Assembly: GCF_000172155.1 (NCBI RefSeq)
Contig: NZ_ABIZ01000001.1
Span: 4,621,105 to 4,685,104 of the forward strand
Length of the DNA: 64,000 nucleotides
Direction: 5' to 3'
Source of the DNA: Verrucomicrobium spinosum DSM 4136 = JCM 18804
GTDB taxonomy: Bacteria; Verrucomicrobiota; Verrucomicrobiia; Verrucomicrobiales; Verrucomicrobiaceae
Shown here: positions 35,446 to 44,216 of the stretch, piece by piece
Position numbering within the stretch: position 1 is the first letter of the stretch
Layout: each line of letters starts with the position of its first letter
The notes under the pieces: model-generated
Databases searched by the model: none
What the model saw: the letters and a program-made list of their open reading frames with translations, nothing else
Told to the model about the DNA's origin: nothing
Translations under genes and position numbers: made by a program

Positions 35446-35502
35446 ACGTTACCAGTGAAAATGATTAGAGCGAATCTGCTCAGAGTGGACTAGCGCTTTC
35501 GA

Positions 35503-36840
35503 TCACACTTCCACGTCATACGAGCATTCAGCTTCGCCGCGCTCTTGACGACGAATCTCTTCTTTTAGCCGACGCCAGTGCTCTTTCACCTGCTTCTTGA
35601 TTCCGCCGTCTCCCATGATGCGGGCGGCCTCAAAAGCGTAGCTAAGAAAGTTGTGACGGCCCAGGTATGAATAGCGGATGTATAGCTGCTTCACCCGTAA
35701 ACGAGGAAGATGAGGAAACTCAGGGACCTCGGCACATCTGCGCATGATCGCTTTGGCACGTCTCACTCCCCTTCTCATCTTGCGACAATACCGGGCAAGA
35801 GATCCAGGGCGTATCCGCTTGTGGCGACCGTCGAAGGTAAACCCCAGATATTGCAGAGGTTTGGGAGTCGTTAACAAGCTGTTAACCATCCTGAAGTCGA
35901 TGCGCTCAGTTTTCTTGTCGTTAACCTGTAGAAAGAGTCTCGTGCACCACTCCAGCACCAGTCGCTCAGCTTCGTCACGAGCCTCGGTATTGGGCAAGAC
36001 TAAAAGGAGATCATCACAGTACCGGCGATACAGCCCCCCATGGGAATCCGCAAACGACTTCATTGCCTCGTCGAACTCCAAAACGTAGATGTTCGCCAGA
36101 ACTGCGCTGATGGGCGATCCCTGAGGAATACCCATCCTCGATCGGTTCACCTCGACTAGCCCTCCACCTCTGACCTTGTCTCGGAACTCAGCCGGGGTGC
36201 AAATTCGCTGTCTTCTTGTGCTGTGGTTGTCGTGAGCGTCTAAACCCATGACCTCACGGAGCTGAACACGGTTCACGCTTGCGTGTTTCGTGATCGCCTT
36301 GAAGACGGCATAGTGATCCGCAGGTAGTGTTTCCACTCCCATGCACCGACACCATGCACGCTTCAGATGCCGATGGTCTAGTCTGTCAAAGAACTGAGAG
36401 AAGTCCATCGCGAGTACTGAGCACGGCCCTCTCCTGCGGATATCCTCGAACACATCATTCGCAAAGTGTATGTTTTTGAGCGCGACGTCTCTGCCTCCTT
36501 CCCGTCGTCGCAGACTCCTGAATGCAGTCACAACATCCTGAAGTCCCAGTTCACACAAGTGTAGCTCGTAGCACTCGCTTAGAATCTGTGAGTACCATCC
36601 GAAAATGTGGCTATCGGCGTGAGCCGCGTACGCGATCCTCCTTTGTTTTGGTGTTGATTTCTGGATTCCCCCGCCCTCTTTCTTCTGAACCTTCACGGTC
36701 TCCACAACGTGGTGGATTAAGGGGTAGAATGAGTGGCAGGATACTTCCGCGGCATCGGTAGCTAGAGCCCTCGCGGCGGCCTCGTTGATCGGATGGTCGA
36801 AGTGGAGGTAGGTTCGCGGATTGAATTTAAACTCTGGCAT
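35503..36840 (-). CDS. DRT2-like (unknown-group) antiviral reverse transcriptase
   Basis: 445 residues. It opens PEFKFNPRTYLHFDHPINEA. Reverse-transcriptase motifs: LAMDFSQFFD (146-152, first catalytic Asp), MGIPQGSPISAVLANIYV, YRRYCDDLLLVLP (YCDD at 274-277), VNDKKTERIDF and LQYLGFTFDG, with a basic thumb region after them. There is no maturase X or endonuclease domain, so it is not a group II intron protein. YCDD, the length, and the structured non-coding DNA just upstream favour the DRT2/UG2 class, in which the enzyme copies an upstream RNA into concatemeric cDNA. The class is inferred. The ATG at 36840 was taken over a TTG at 36858. Confidence 0.82.
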   Translation of the reverse strand: MPEFKFNPRTYLHFDHPINEAAARALATDAAEVSCHSFYPLIHHVVETVKVQKKEGGGIQKSTPKQRRIAYAAHADSHIFGWYSQILSECYELHLCELGLQDVVTAFRSLRRREGGRDVALKNIHFANDVFEDIRRRGPCSVLAMDFSQFFDRLDHRHLKRAWCRCMGVETLPADHYAVFKAITKHASVNRVQLREVMGLDAHDNHSTRRQRICTPAEFRDKVRGGGLVEVNRSRMGIPQGSPISAVLANIYVLEFDEAMKSFADSHGGLYRRYCDDLLLVLPNTEARDEAERLVLEWCTRLFLQVNDKKTERIDFRMVNSLLTTPKPLQYLGFTFDGRHKRIRPGSLARYCRKMRRGVRRAKAIMRRCAEVPEFPHLPRLRVKQLYIRYSYLGRHNFLSYAFEAARIMGDGGIKKQVKEHWRRLKEEIRRQERGEAECSYDVEV

Positions 36841-36858
36841 CTGGAAAAAATTTGCCAA

Positions 36859-37135
36859 CTGACGACGGAGGTGACGACCATGTCCCGGGAGTTGTCGTCG
36901 TCAGTTAGCGTTTAAATTTCGTCTGGCACAGTCGCTAGGTGCCCCAGCACGGGTCGTAAGCAATCTGAATCTCATCTGGGAGAGGCATAAAGCCCCCCGC
37001 AACCGATGCTGCGGGCGACCACATTGGAGCTCAGTGTATGCTGTTTTGCAATTGCAAAACTACACGCTCCAGTGCACCTAAATTTCGACACACATCTTTA
37101 AACATTGTTGAACGAGAATTATTTTTCTCGTGTGG
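36859..37135 (-). ncRNA. structured RNA upstream of the reverse transcriptase (candidate template RNA)
   Basis: 277 gene-free bases that fold strongly on the RT strand. In transcript order they hold: TAGGTGC pairing with GCACCTA over about 140 nt; inside it a long hairpin GGAGC/GCTCC with GTTTTGCAATTGCAAAAC, an 18-nt perfect palindrome, at its tip; a GCCCGCA/TGCGGGGGC hairpin; and, just before the RT, AACTGACGACG pairing with CGTCGTCAGTT. A 9-base direct repeat, CGAAATTTA, frames the inner part (37079-37087 and 36913-36921). ACGAGAA/TTCTCGT at about 37113-37133 may mark the promoter or 5' end. Exact ends are not determined. Confidence 0.6.
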
Positions 37136-37230
37136 GAGATGCTGCTACTGGAACCTATCCACCCTCCAACTAGGTTAAGGATTGGCCAAGTGTGGTCACC
37201 GAGGGCCCGCGATGGCTAGGCAGATCAAGC

Positions 37231-38487
37231 TCAAAGCCCGTCGAACCCAGGGACAAGGTCGACGGCGGCTCGCAGGGACTGAATCTCAGCATGGGAATAG
37301 CCATCATTCGATTCCGTATCGCTGTGTCCCACGATCTTCATTCGGATCTCTTGAGCCACCCCCTTGTTTAACATGGCAGAATTGAAGGTATGCCTTAGAG
37401 AATGGAACGATTTGGAGTGACTTGATCGCCCCGCCTCCCCCTCGATCCGCAACTTCACCTTGCCCCGGGACACCCCCGCCTTCTCCATGATCTTCACGAA
37501 CTTGGCAGACAGTCCGCGATTACCACTGACGCTGATTCGACACAGCGACGGAAAGCAGTAGTCATCAGAATCGGCATTGGGAGGCATCTTCGCGAAATGC
37601 TTCTGAAGTTCCCGATGCATGGGAAGCAAGACCTTGGCCTTTTTTCCTCGTCGGCTACTCTTCTCAGGAATGTACGAGATGCTTCCTTCAGCAATATTCA
37701 GATTCGACATCCGAAGTCTCGCAGCATCGCCCAGTCTGAGCCCTCCAAACGCCCCCAGAAGTATCACCCCCCTCCATTCGTTCGAATAAGCGGCCGTCAC
37801 CAGGGCCTGCACTTCCTTCGGAGTGAAAGTTTCCCGTTCCATTCCATCCTCCTCAGGAAGGTCTTGGAGAGTTCCTGCAGGCAGGCTTCGAAGCAATCCT
37901 TCTTTCACTGCAGCAGACAACGAAGCCCTGAGGTCTTTGATGTAACCGTTGCACGTCTTTGCGGTCCGACCTCCCTTGTGGAGCATCTCACGAAAGCTCC
38001 TGAGATTCTGTACTGACAGATGCTCCAAAGGAAGCTCTGCCTTTTCTCCGAGGAACTCAAGGAAGGAATCCACGCTATGCTGGTAGCGCGTCACCGTGGC
38101 CTTCTTGGTGGTTGGAGTCTTCAATGCAATCCATTCATTGAGCCACCCTTTGATCGTCCAGACCTTTAGCGACTCACCGGTCGCCTCCTTAACGATCTCC
38201 GCCAGAAGTGAACGCCCTTCGTCGATCGTCAGCCTTTTCTGCATTGCCAGTTCTGCAGCTCTCCTGAGAATTCCCAAGATTCGCTTGCTGCCATCCTCTC
38301 CTGCTCCGCTCTCCCTCAGGGCATCGTCCTCCAAAACATCAGCCGCCTTCTGCGCCTTTGAGCGGTCTGTGTGCTTGGTGACTTTCCTCTCGAGCTTCCA
38401 CTGCCGGTTGCCCGCACCGTCAACCAGCGGCGTCCGGTAAGCTGCATACCAAAAGCGAGAGCCTGGACGTTTGAACACAGAAGCCAT
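37231..38487 (-). CDS. tyrosine recombinase / phage-type integrase
   Basis: 418 residues: an N-terminal Arm-type start (FKRPGSRFWYAAYRTPLVDG), a SAM-like core-binding domain near 130-220, and a catalytic domain with LGAFGGLRLGDAARL (Arg I), SFHSLRHTFNSAM (His-x-x-Arg), KIVGHSDTESNDGYSHAE (second His, nucleophile Tyr). Full length and intact. It ends the island next to a tRNA 3' remnant 110 bases away, as expected for an enzyme that integrates at a tRNA gene. Confidence 0.92.
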   Translation of the reverse strand: MASVFKRPGSRFWYAAYRTPLVDGAGNRQWKLERKVTKHTDRSKAQKAADVLEDDALRESGAGEDGSKRILGILRRAAELAMQKRLTIDEGRSLLAEIVKEATGESLKVWTIKGWLNEWIALKTPTTKKATVTRYQHSVDSFLEFLGEKAELPLEHLSVQNLRSFREMLHKGGRTAKTCNGYIKDLRASLSAAVKEGLLRSLPAGTLQDLPEEDGMERETFTPKEVQALVTAAYSNEWRGVILLGAFGGLRLGDAARLRMSNLNIAEGSISYIPEKSSRRGKKAKVLLPMHRELQKHFAKMPPNADSDDYCFPSLCRISVSGNRGLSAKFVKIMEKAGVSRGKVKLRIEGEAGRSSHSKSFHSLRHTFNSAMLNKGVAQEIRMKIVGHSDTESNDGYSHAEIQSLRAAVDLVPGFDGL

Positions 38488-38594
38488 AGTGTGGGAACAT
38501 TATGGGAACAATCCATGATGTCCAGCAAAGTTTGAAGAGATCCCCTCCCCGGGAGTCGCGGCATAACCCACTCACTATCAACGCTGTATATCGA

Positions 38595-38622
38595 ATCCTG
38601 GGTTCGATCCCCAGCCCACGCA
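38595..38622 (+). tRNA. tRNA 3'-end remnant (attachment site half)
   Basis: A T-arm (stem CTGGG/CCCAG around TTCGATC at 38598-38614) is followed by the acceptor strand CCCACGC and a discriminator A. The matching 5' strand GCGTGGG and a D arm are missing upstream, so this is only the 3' piece that remains at one end of an element integrated into a tRNA gene. The isotype cannot be assigned. Confidence 0.7.
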
Positions 38623-38942
38623 CTTTTCCCGTCCAAACTGGATTGAGGAAATACTTTACGGGGCGCTTCCAAAGCTGGCAGTCCTGTTCGCTGAAACAAT
38701 TTGTTCGAGCGGCAACTCAACTCCGGTTCGCGCGGGTCAGATACTCTGCCCACACCAGTTCCTATCCAGAATCCACATGCCGGGTTCATTGAGACCGGGC
38801 GATCCGTGGCGGATTCCCGTTGATCATGTGGGAGTTGGGAGATCTTCCAGAAAGCCATGCAATCGTCACATGGCATCGGATTCGCAGTGTGCGGCACAAG
38901 CAGTGACTTGCGCGGCCGTGTGATTCCTGCTGGGATTCTGCC

Positions 38943-40012
38943 ATGCAGCCAAGCGACTCCGGCTCTCATAGGATGGCAGGCATGATCTCGATTCCCCTCT
39001 TGCGGCTTGGATCACGAACCTCTCACTCTTTGATGCTTTTGGCATTGGCATGGGCAACCGGCACCGCAACCTTGTTCCTCGCTGGCACCAGTGACGCCCA
39101 GGCGCAACAGACTGCCATGGGAACTGCGCGCCCGCCCCATCTCGTGGTCTTCCTGGCGGACGACTATAGTTTCCTCGATTCCGAGTCCGAGGGGGCGAAA
39201 GACGTTAGCACCCCGAACCTCACAAAACTGGCCGCGGCAGGGATGACGTTCTCGCATGCCTTTGTCGCCTCACCCAGTTGTGCCCCGAGCCGGGCCGCAC
39301 TGCTGACCGGGCTCACCCCGGTCCACAACGGGGCGGAAGTTAATCACTCCAAGCCGGGAGCGGCGATCAAAAAGCTGCCCGCCTATCTGAAGGAGATTGG
39401 GTACGAGGTCGTGGCCTTTGGCAAGGTGTCCCACTACAAGCACACGGCCGACTATGGGTTCGATCACTTCGAGCACGACACATTTCACGATCCCGAGGGC
39501 ATACCCTCAGCGATCCGGTGGCTGAAGCAGCGCAAGAGCGACAAGCCGCTGTGCCTATTCGTCGGGTCCAACTGGCCTCATGTCCCCTGGCCTGCGCCAC
39601 CGGCGGATGCCGATCTGAGCAAGGCGGAGCTCCCCCCTTCCCAAGCCGATACGCCGGAAACCCGTCGCGCACGGTTCGCCTACGGAGCGGCGGTGAAGCA
39701 TCTGGACGATGAACTTGGGCAGGTCATGACGACAGTGAAGGATACCTTGGGCATCCAAGTGGCCTTCATGATGACCAGCGATCACGGAGCCCAGTTCCCC
39801 TTCGGCAAGTGGAACTGCTATGACGCAGGCATCAGGGTTCCCATGATCGTGTCCTGGCCCATCGCCCCGCACTTGAGCTGTACGATCTGAAGAACGATCC
39901 GCACGAGCTCAACAACCTGGCCGCAGATCCCGAGCAGGCGGAGCGGGTGAAAACGCTGCGGACGGAGCTGGATGAATGGAGGAGAGAGCAGCGGGAGTTG
40001 ATGAATCCTTGA
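38943..40012 (+). pseudogene. sulfatase with internal deletion and frameshift
   Basis: Starts with a signal peptide (about 38943-39110). RPPHLVVFLADDYSF supplies the first metal-binding Asp pair. SPSCAPSRAALLTG carries the formylglycine-forming C-x-P-S-R motif, and MTSDHGAQFPFGKWNCYDAG supplies Asp-His and Lys. After IRVPMIVSWP the frame breaks and stops at 39890. The normal sulfatase C-terminus (LYDLKNDPHELNNLAADPEQ) resumes at once in another frame and ends at 40012. Roughly 150-200 residues are missing compared with a usual sulfatase, so it is most likely inactive. Confidence 0.85.
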
Positions 40013-40038
40013 GCGGACGTGCGGGGGCGGAGGAAACA

Positions 40039-40275
40039 CGGGGAGCGCACGCATCCCTGCGTGCTGTTTGCGGCATCTTGCCGCGAACGTCAGGCAGCAC
40101 ATGACATCGCATCCGTCTGAGGTGGAGGTGTTGATGGTGGTGGGGAGAAAGCAGATGCTGTCGGCCTTCCCACCTGAGGATCATCGTTGGATGTACCCAG
40201 GGTTGACTCGCTGGAAGCCGCGTCACCGTTGGGCTTGTGGCCACATCCTCTTCAAGGAAAGAACTTCAATGCCCT
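40039..40275 (+). repeat. dispersed repeat, copy 1
   Basis: About 175 bases (40039-40215) from GGGAGCGCACGCATCC to CAGGGTTGACTCGC are closely similar to the reverse strand of 46515-46688. The following 46 bases (CGTTGGGCTTGTGGCCACAT onward) match 46325-46367. No protein is encoded, so it looks like a decayed mobile or REP-like element. Confidence 0.75.
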
Positions 40276-40514
40276 CCAGGCCCAATCCAGTTGCCACGTC
40301 AGGATCCGCACACGGCATGCGGAGCGCTTGCCCTACAGCGTCTATAACCGATCAACGTCGGAACAGATCTTCCGGAGGGATCAGTCGCGACGCTCCTTCA
40401 ACCGTCTAATGACTTTGATGCCTCCGGCATTGGGCAATCCGGACTGGGACACCATCAGATCGTCAAAGTCGACAAGCCAACTTCCCGATGAGTAGCTGTG
40501 CTGGGTGCCAAGCT

Positions 40515-40751
40515 CAGTAAAAGGAGGCAGGGACATTCCTGTCCCGGTCCGCCCCAAGCGTCCCAACGCATCGCCATGCAGCCCCGTGGTCAAACCATCG
40601 TGGGTTGTAGGGCGAGCGCTCCGCTTGCCACGAATGGCCCCTGATGAGGCAACCGGAGCGGTCGCCCTACAGCCCGGGGAGACTTGGACGGAGGGACGTG
40701 TGGCAAGTTTGTGGCGGCCCCGGGCAGGAATGTCCCTCCCTCCCTTTACTG
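40515..40751. mobile_element. MITE-like element with about 32-bp terminal inverted repeats
   Basis: CAGTAAAAGGAGGCAGGGAC at the left end is mirrored by GTCCCTCCCTCCCTTTACTG at the right end, with a few mismatches and a shared CATTCCTG core. Inside, TTGTAGGGCGAGCGCTCCG and CGGAGCGGTCGCCCTACAG form a second inverted pair. It has no coding capacity. Confidence 0.7.
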
Positions 40752-40827
40752 ACACTTGACCCAAAGGCGAGCCCCGGGGCCACAGCTCAGATCTTGTGTC
40801 TTGCAGTCTTGTGTCTCCTTGTTCCCC

Positions 40828-42192
40828 CTAAAACACCGCGTCCAGCGCCAGGGTCACCAGCAGGCCACTGATGCCGACGAGGGTCTCGGTCAGGGTCCAG
40901 GTGCGGAGGGTTTGGGAGACGGAGAGGCCGAGCGTTTCCTTTACGATCCAGAAGCCGGCGTCGTTCAGGTGGGAGAGGAACAGCGAGCCACAGCCGATGC
41001 CCACGACGAGCAGCTCCGGGTTGACGCCCGGGGAGTTGACCATGAGCGGAGCAACGAGACCGCAAGCGGCCGTGATGGCCACGGTGGCGGATCCGGTGGC
41101 CACACGAATGAGCGCGGCACAGAGCCAGCCAAAGACCAAGGTGGGCAGGTGAAAGGCCAGGGCCATCTCGCCAATTGCGTTGGCCGCACCGCTCTCACGC
41201 AGCACACGGTTGAAGCCGCCGCCACCGCCTACGACGAGCAGGGTCATGCCCACCGTAGCGATGGCCTTTTCCCCCACCTTAAGGGATTCCTCACGCTTAA
41301 AGCGGAAAAGGATGGAGGCAAAGATGACAGAAAGGCCGAGCGCCACCGTGGGATTGCCGATCACGCCAGCGATATTCTTGAGTTGCTGGGGAGCATCATG
41401 CCAGAGCTCGACGGCCGTCTGGCTGAGGAGGAGGATCACCGGGAGGCTCAGTACAGCCACCGTGGCGCGCAGGGAGGGCTTGGGACGTTCGCTCTCGGTG
41501 GAGGGAGCCGCTACCGGCGGGGGCGCGGAGGCTTGCACGTTCTTTACCGCCCACTTGGCAAAGATGGGACCGGAGATGGCCGCCACAGGGATGGCTGCCA
41601 CCAAGCCCCAGAGCATCACCTTGCCGAGGTTCGCATGCAGCGCCTCAATGGCCACCAGCGGGCCTGGATGCGGCGGCATGACGCCGTGCATAATGGAAAG
41701 CACCGCCAGCATGGGGATGGCGAGCTTGAGGAAAGGCTCCTTCGTCTCCTTTGCCAGGGTGAGGAGAATGGGTGCCAGCATGACCAGGCCCACGGCAAAC
41801 CAAGTGGTAAGCCCCACGGCGAGCGCCAGGATCATGAGACACCAGTGCACCCGCTTGGGACCAAAGATCTTAACCAGCCGCACGGCCAGCACCTCAGCCC
41901 CGCCCGAGACGGCCAGCATGCCGCCCAGAATCGTGCCAAGCCCCAAAACGCCAGCGATCCCGCCCAGCGTAGCCCCCATCCCGTCTTGAAACGCCGTGGC
42001 CACCTTCGCTGGCGACATCCCTGCGCCCAGGCCCATGAGGAGGGCAGCGAATAACAACGCCAAAAACGCATTCAGCCGCAGCCAGGCGATCAGCAAGATC
42101 AGCACGGCAACTGCCCCGAGGGAGAGATACAACAGGTTGATAGATTCCGGACTCACGGCGCTGATAAAGCCAGTACCGCCGCGCGCCGTCAA
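40828..42192 (-). CDS. gntP: GntP-family gluconate:H+ symporter
   Basis: About 454 residues with 12-14 hydrophobic segments. Family segments seen: FAALLMGLGAGMSPAKVATA, TILGGMLAVSGGAEVLA, LIMHGVMPP-like SIMHGVMPPHPGPLVAIEAL, and LFLSHLNDAGFWIVKETLGL near the end. The family takes up gluconate or related sugar acids with protons. The start is unclear: TTG at 42192 or GTG at 42156; no good ribosome site favours either. It is monocistronic, between repeats and a 475-base gap. Confidence 0.88.
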   Translation of the reverse strand: MTARGGTGFISAVSPESINLLYLSLGAVAVLILLIAWLRLNAFLALLFAALLMGLGAGMSPAKVATAFQDGMGATLGGIAGVLGLGTILGGMLAVSGGAEVLAVRLVKIFGPKRVHWCLMILALAVGLTTWFAVGLVMLAPILLTLAKETKEPFLKLAIPMLAVLSIMHGVMPPHPGPLVAIEALHANLGKVMLWGLVAAIPVAAISGPIFAKWAVKNVQASAPPPVAAPSTESERPKPSLRATVAVLSLPVILLLSQTAVELWHDAPQQLKNIAGVIGNPTVALGLSVIFASILFRFKREESLKVGEKAIATVGMTLLVVGGGGGFNRVLRESGAANAIGEMALAFHLPTLVFGWLCAALIRVATGSATVAITAACGLVAPLMVNSPGVNPELLVVGIGCGSLFLSHLNDAGFWIVKETLGLSVSQTLRTWTLTETLVGISGLLVTLALDAVF

Positions 42193-42669
42193 TAAAGTAA
42201 CGGTTTACTTTTATTGAAAGTTTTCACGCACACGATCGGGGGTTGGTGCAGATGAGCGAGTGTCCCGTATCCGGAGGACAGCAAGGAGTGGTTGTGCCTC
42301 GAACTTGCGATGCAAGGTGCTTTCTTTGTCGAGACATCCAGCGACAACTGCTTTCGTGAGAACGCGGTCAAAATGCGCACCTTGATCTAAACTTGAGGTT
42401 GGCAACCCGCATAGACGTGCGAGCCCTGCCGCAATCTCACGAGACTGCTACAAACGCTCCGGCGAGGCGGCGTTTGAGCCAGTCGCACCGTCCGTTGCAA
42501 AATCCTCCCTCCTCACAGGCCGTGCTTGCAATTCACTCCTCCATCTTTTGCCGCATCCGTGATCGCTTTTTCCAGCGATACACTGGAGACTGACCCGGGC
42601 TGATTTCCTGATCCGCTTAAATGAACAGCGGGCGTCCCGCCCCCACCAACCTACCTGAGGCACCCATCC
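42193..42669. other. gap without a recognised gene
   Basis: Between the divergent gntP-like and pssA genes. I see no coding region, tRNA or clear hairpin. It presumably holds both promoters. Confidence 0.5.
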
Positions 42670-43539
42670 ATGTCAGACACCGCTGAACGCGAGCCCCGGA
42701 TTTTCGTCCTGCCCAACTTGATGACGGCGGGCAACCTGCTGTGTGGCTTTCTTGCCTCACTCCACATTGTAGGCCGCTTCCAGCCAGACGATGGTCACCA
42801 GCGGTACATCTGGGCCATTGGCCTCATCCTGCTGGCCTGCTTCTTTGATCTCCTGGACGGCCGGCTGGCCCGCATGACGGGACAGTCCTCCTCCTTTGGG
42901 CGCGAGTTTGACTCGCTGGCGGATGTGGTGAGCTTTGGCGTAGCCCCTGCCCTGCTCATGCATGACATTGTGCTGGCCGAGTTTGAGCAATCCATGACTG
43001 GTCTGGGCTGGCTGATCGCCTGCATCTATCTGGTCTGTGGGGCCATGCGGCTGGCGCGGTTCAACTGCCTCGCGGCCATGCCTCATCAGGGGGGATCCAC
43101 CCACTTTCGGGGCTGCCCCATTCCTGTCGCAGCAGGGGTCATCGTGTCCCTCACCTTGTTTCTGCTCTGGCTGGATGGGTCCAATCGCGAGATCGGACGC
43201 TGGCGCTATGCCCTGCCGGTGCTGATGCTCATCCTCTCCTACCTCATGGTGAGCAATGTGGAATACCCGTCGTTCAAGGCGGTGAACTTCCGCACCCGAC
43301 GCTCGTTTCACTGGGTGCTGGTGAGCATCCTAGTCCTCTTTTTCACTGTGCGGTACTGGCAGTGGATGCCGATGGTGCTCTTCGTCTCCTACCTGGCCTA
43401 TGGGCTGGTACGCCCGTGGATTTCCCGCCGGTGGCGGCAGCAGCTTGAGGAGGAGGACGAGGAGGAAAAAGCGATCAAGCCGGCCACCCCCGCCCCGGCT
43501 CATGACGCGGGCACAGATGACCCCGCATCCCTGATCTAA
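42670..43539 (+). CDS. pssA: CDP-diacylglycerol--serine O-phosphatidyltransferase
   Basis: 289 residues of the CDP-alcohol phosphatidyltransferase family. The catalytic signature D-G-x2-A-R-x8-G-x3-D-x3-D is complete (LLDGRLARMTGQSSSFGREF, then DSLADVVSFGVAPA). About eight membrane helices and a charged, Glu-rich C-terminal tail follow. NLMTAGNLLCGFLA at the start and MRLARFNC are typical of PssA. It makes phosphatidylserine at the inner membrane, the precursor of phosphatidylethanolamine. Confidence 0.92.
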   Translation: MSDTAEREPRIFVLPNLMTAGNLLCGFLASLHIVGRFQPDDGHQRYIWAIGLILLACFFDLLDGRLARMTGQSSSFGREFDSLADVVSFGVAPALLMHDIVLAEFEQSMTGLGWLIACIYLVCGAMRLARFNCLAAMPHQGGSTHFRGCPIPVAAGVIVSLTLFLLWLDGSNREIGRWRYALPVLMLILSYLMVSNVEYPSFKAVNFRTRRSFHWVLVSILVLFFTVRYWQWMPMVLFVSYLAYGLVRPWISRRWRQQLEEEDEEEKAIKPATPAPAHDAGTDDPASLI

Positions 43540-43597
43540 TACCCGCTCCCTTATCCGGCCAGACGGCCGCAGGTGGATTGAGATCCGATGTCAAGTT

Positions 43598-44107
43598 ATG
43601 AACACGCTTCCCTCCCTGGAAGAGCAGCAGGAGCATTTCCGCCGACTGTTGAGCAGATTTTCCACCGCCATGCTGGTGACGCATGGACAGACGCATTCCT
43701 TTCACGCACGACCGATGGCGCTGGCACAGGTGGAGACCAACTGTCGCATCTGGTTCCTCACCCGTCGGGAGTCTGCCAAGGCGCACGAAATTGAGACGGA
43801 CACTCGCGTGCTCGTGATCTGCCAACGGGAGCATGATGCCTACCTTACGCTCACCGGGCGGGCCACCCTCGTGGAGAACCGCGCCAAGACAGAAGCCATC
43901 TGGAAAGAGCCCTTTCGCGTCTGGTTTCCCGACGGCGTTGAGGACCCCGATCTCGTCCTGATCTCCGTCGTTCCTGAGAATGGAGAGTTCTGGGACAATT
44001 CCGGTTTTCGCAAGATCAACTCCTTCATGGAGTCGGCCGCAGCCTACGTCGCCGGACGACAGCCTCGCATCGCGGAAGGTGAGGAGCACGGCGTCGTTCG
44101 TCTTTAA
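43598..44107 (+). CDS. pyridoxamine-5'-phosphate-oxidase-like (general stress protein 26) flavoprotein
   Basis: 169 residues with the split-barrel FMN-binding pattern: TAMLVTHGQTHSFHARPMAL, RIWFLTRRESAKAHEIETDT, ITDP-like EDPDLVLISVVPENGEFWDN. The family binds flavin or related cofactors and is linked to stress. It is followed by two other stress-type genes in the same direction. Confidence 0.82.
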   Translation: MNTLPSLEEQQEHFRRLLSRFSTAMLVTHGQTHSFHARPMALAQVETNCRIWFLTRRESAKAHEIETDTRVLVICQREHDAYLTLTGRATLVENRAKTEAIWKEPFRVWFPDGVEDPDLVLISVVPENGEFWDNSGFRKINSFMESAAAYVAGRQPRIAEGEEHGVVRL

Positions 44108-44216
44108 AAGCGACCACTTCCCCCTTCAATACCGTTCTTGAAGTCGCAGGCAGGCAACGGACGGTCCTTCGCGGACTGACGCACTTGCCAAGTTAACCCC
44201 TACTCCATACGCGAAT

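Noticed and set aside
35503-37135. Retron, group II intron or diversity-generating retroelement
   Set aside because: The RT has YCDD, lacks maturase and endonuclease domains, no template/variable repeat pair is visible, and the upstream RNA does not show the usual retron msr-msd arrangement with flanking inverted repeats.
38545-38622. A complete tRNA gene ending at 38622
   Set aside because: Only the T-arm and 3' acceptor strand are present. No GCGTGGG partner, D arm or plausible anticodon arm lies upstream within tRNA length.
40756-42054. A 432-codon open frame on the plus strand
   Set aside because: It is antisense to the GntP permease, has the His/Gln/Gly-rich composition of a GC-rich shadow frame, and shows no domain.
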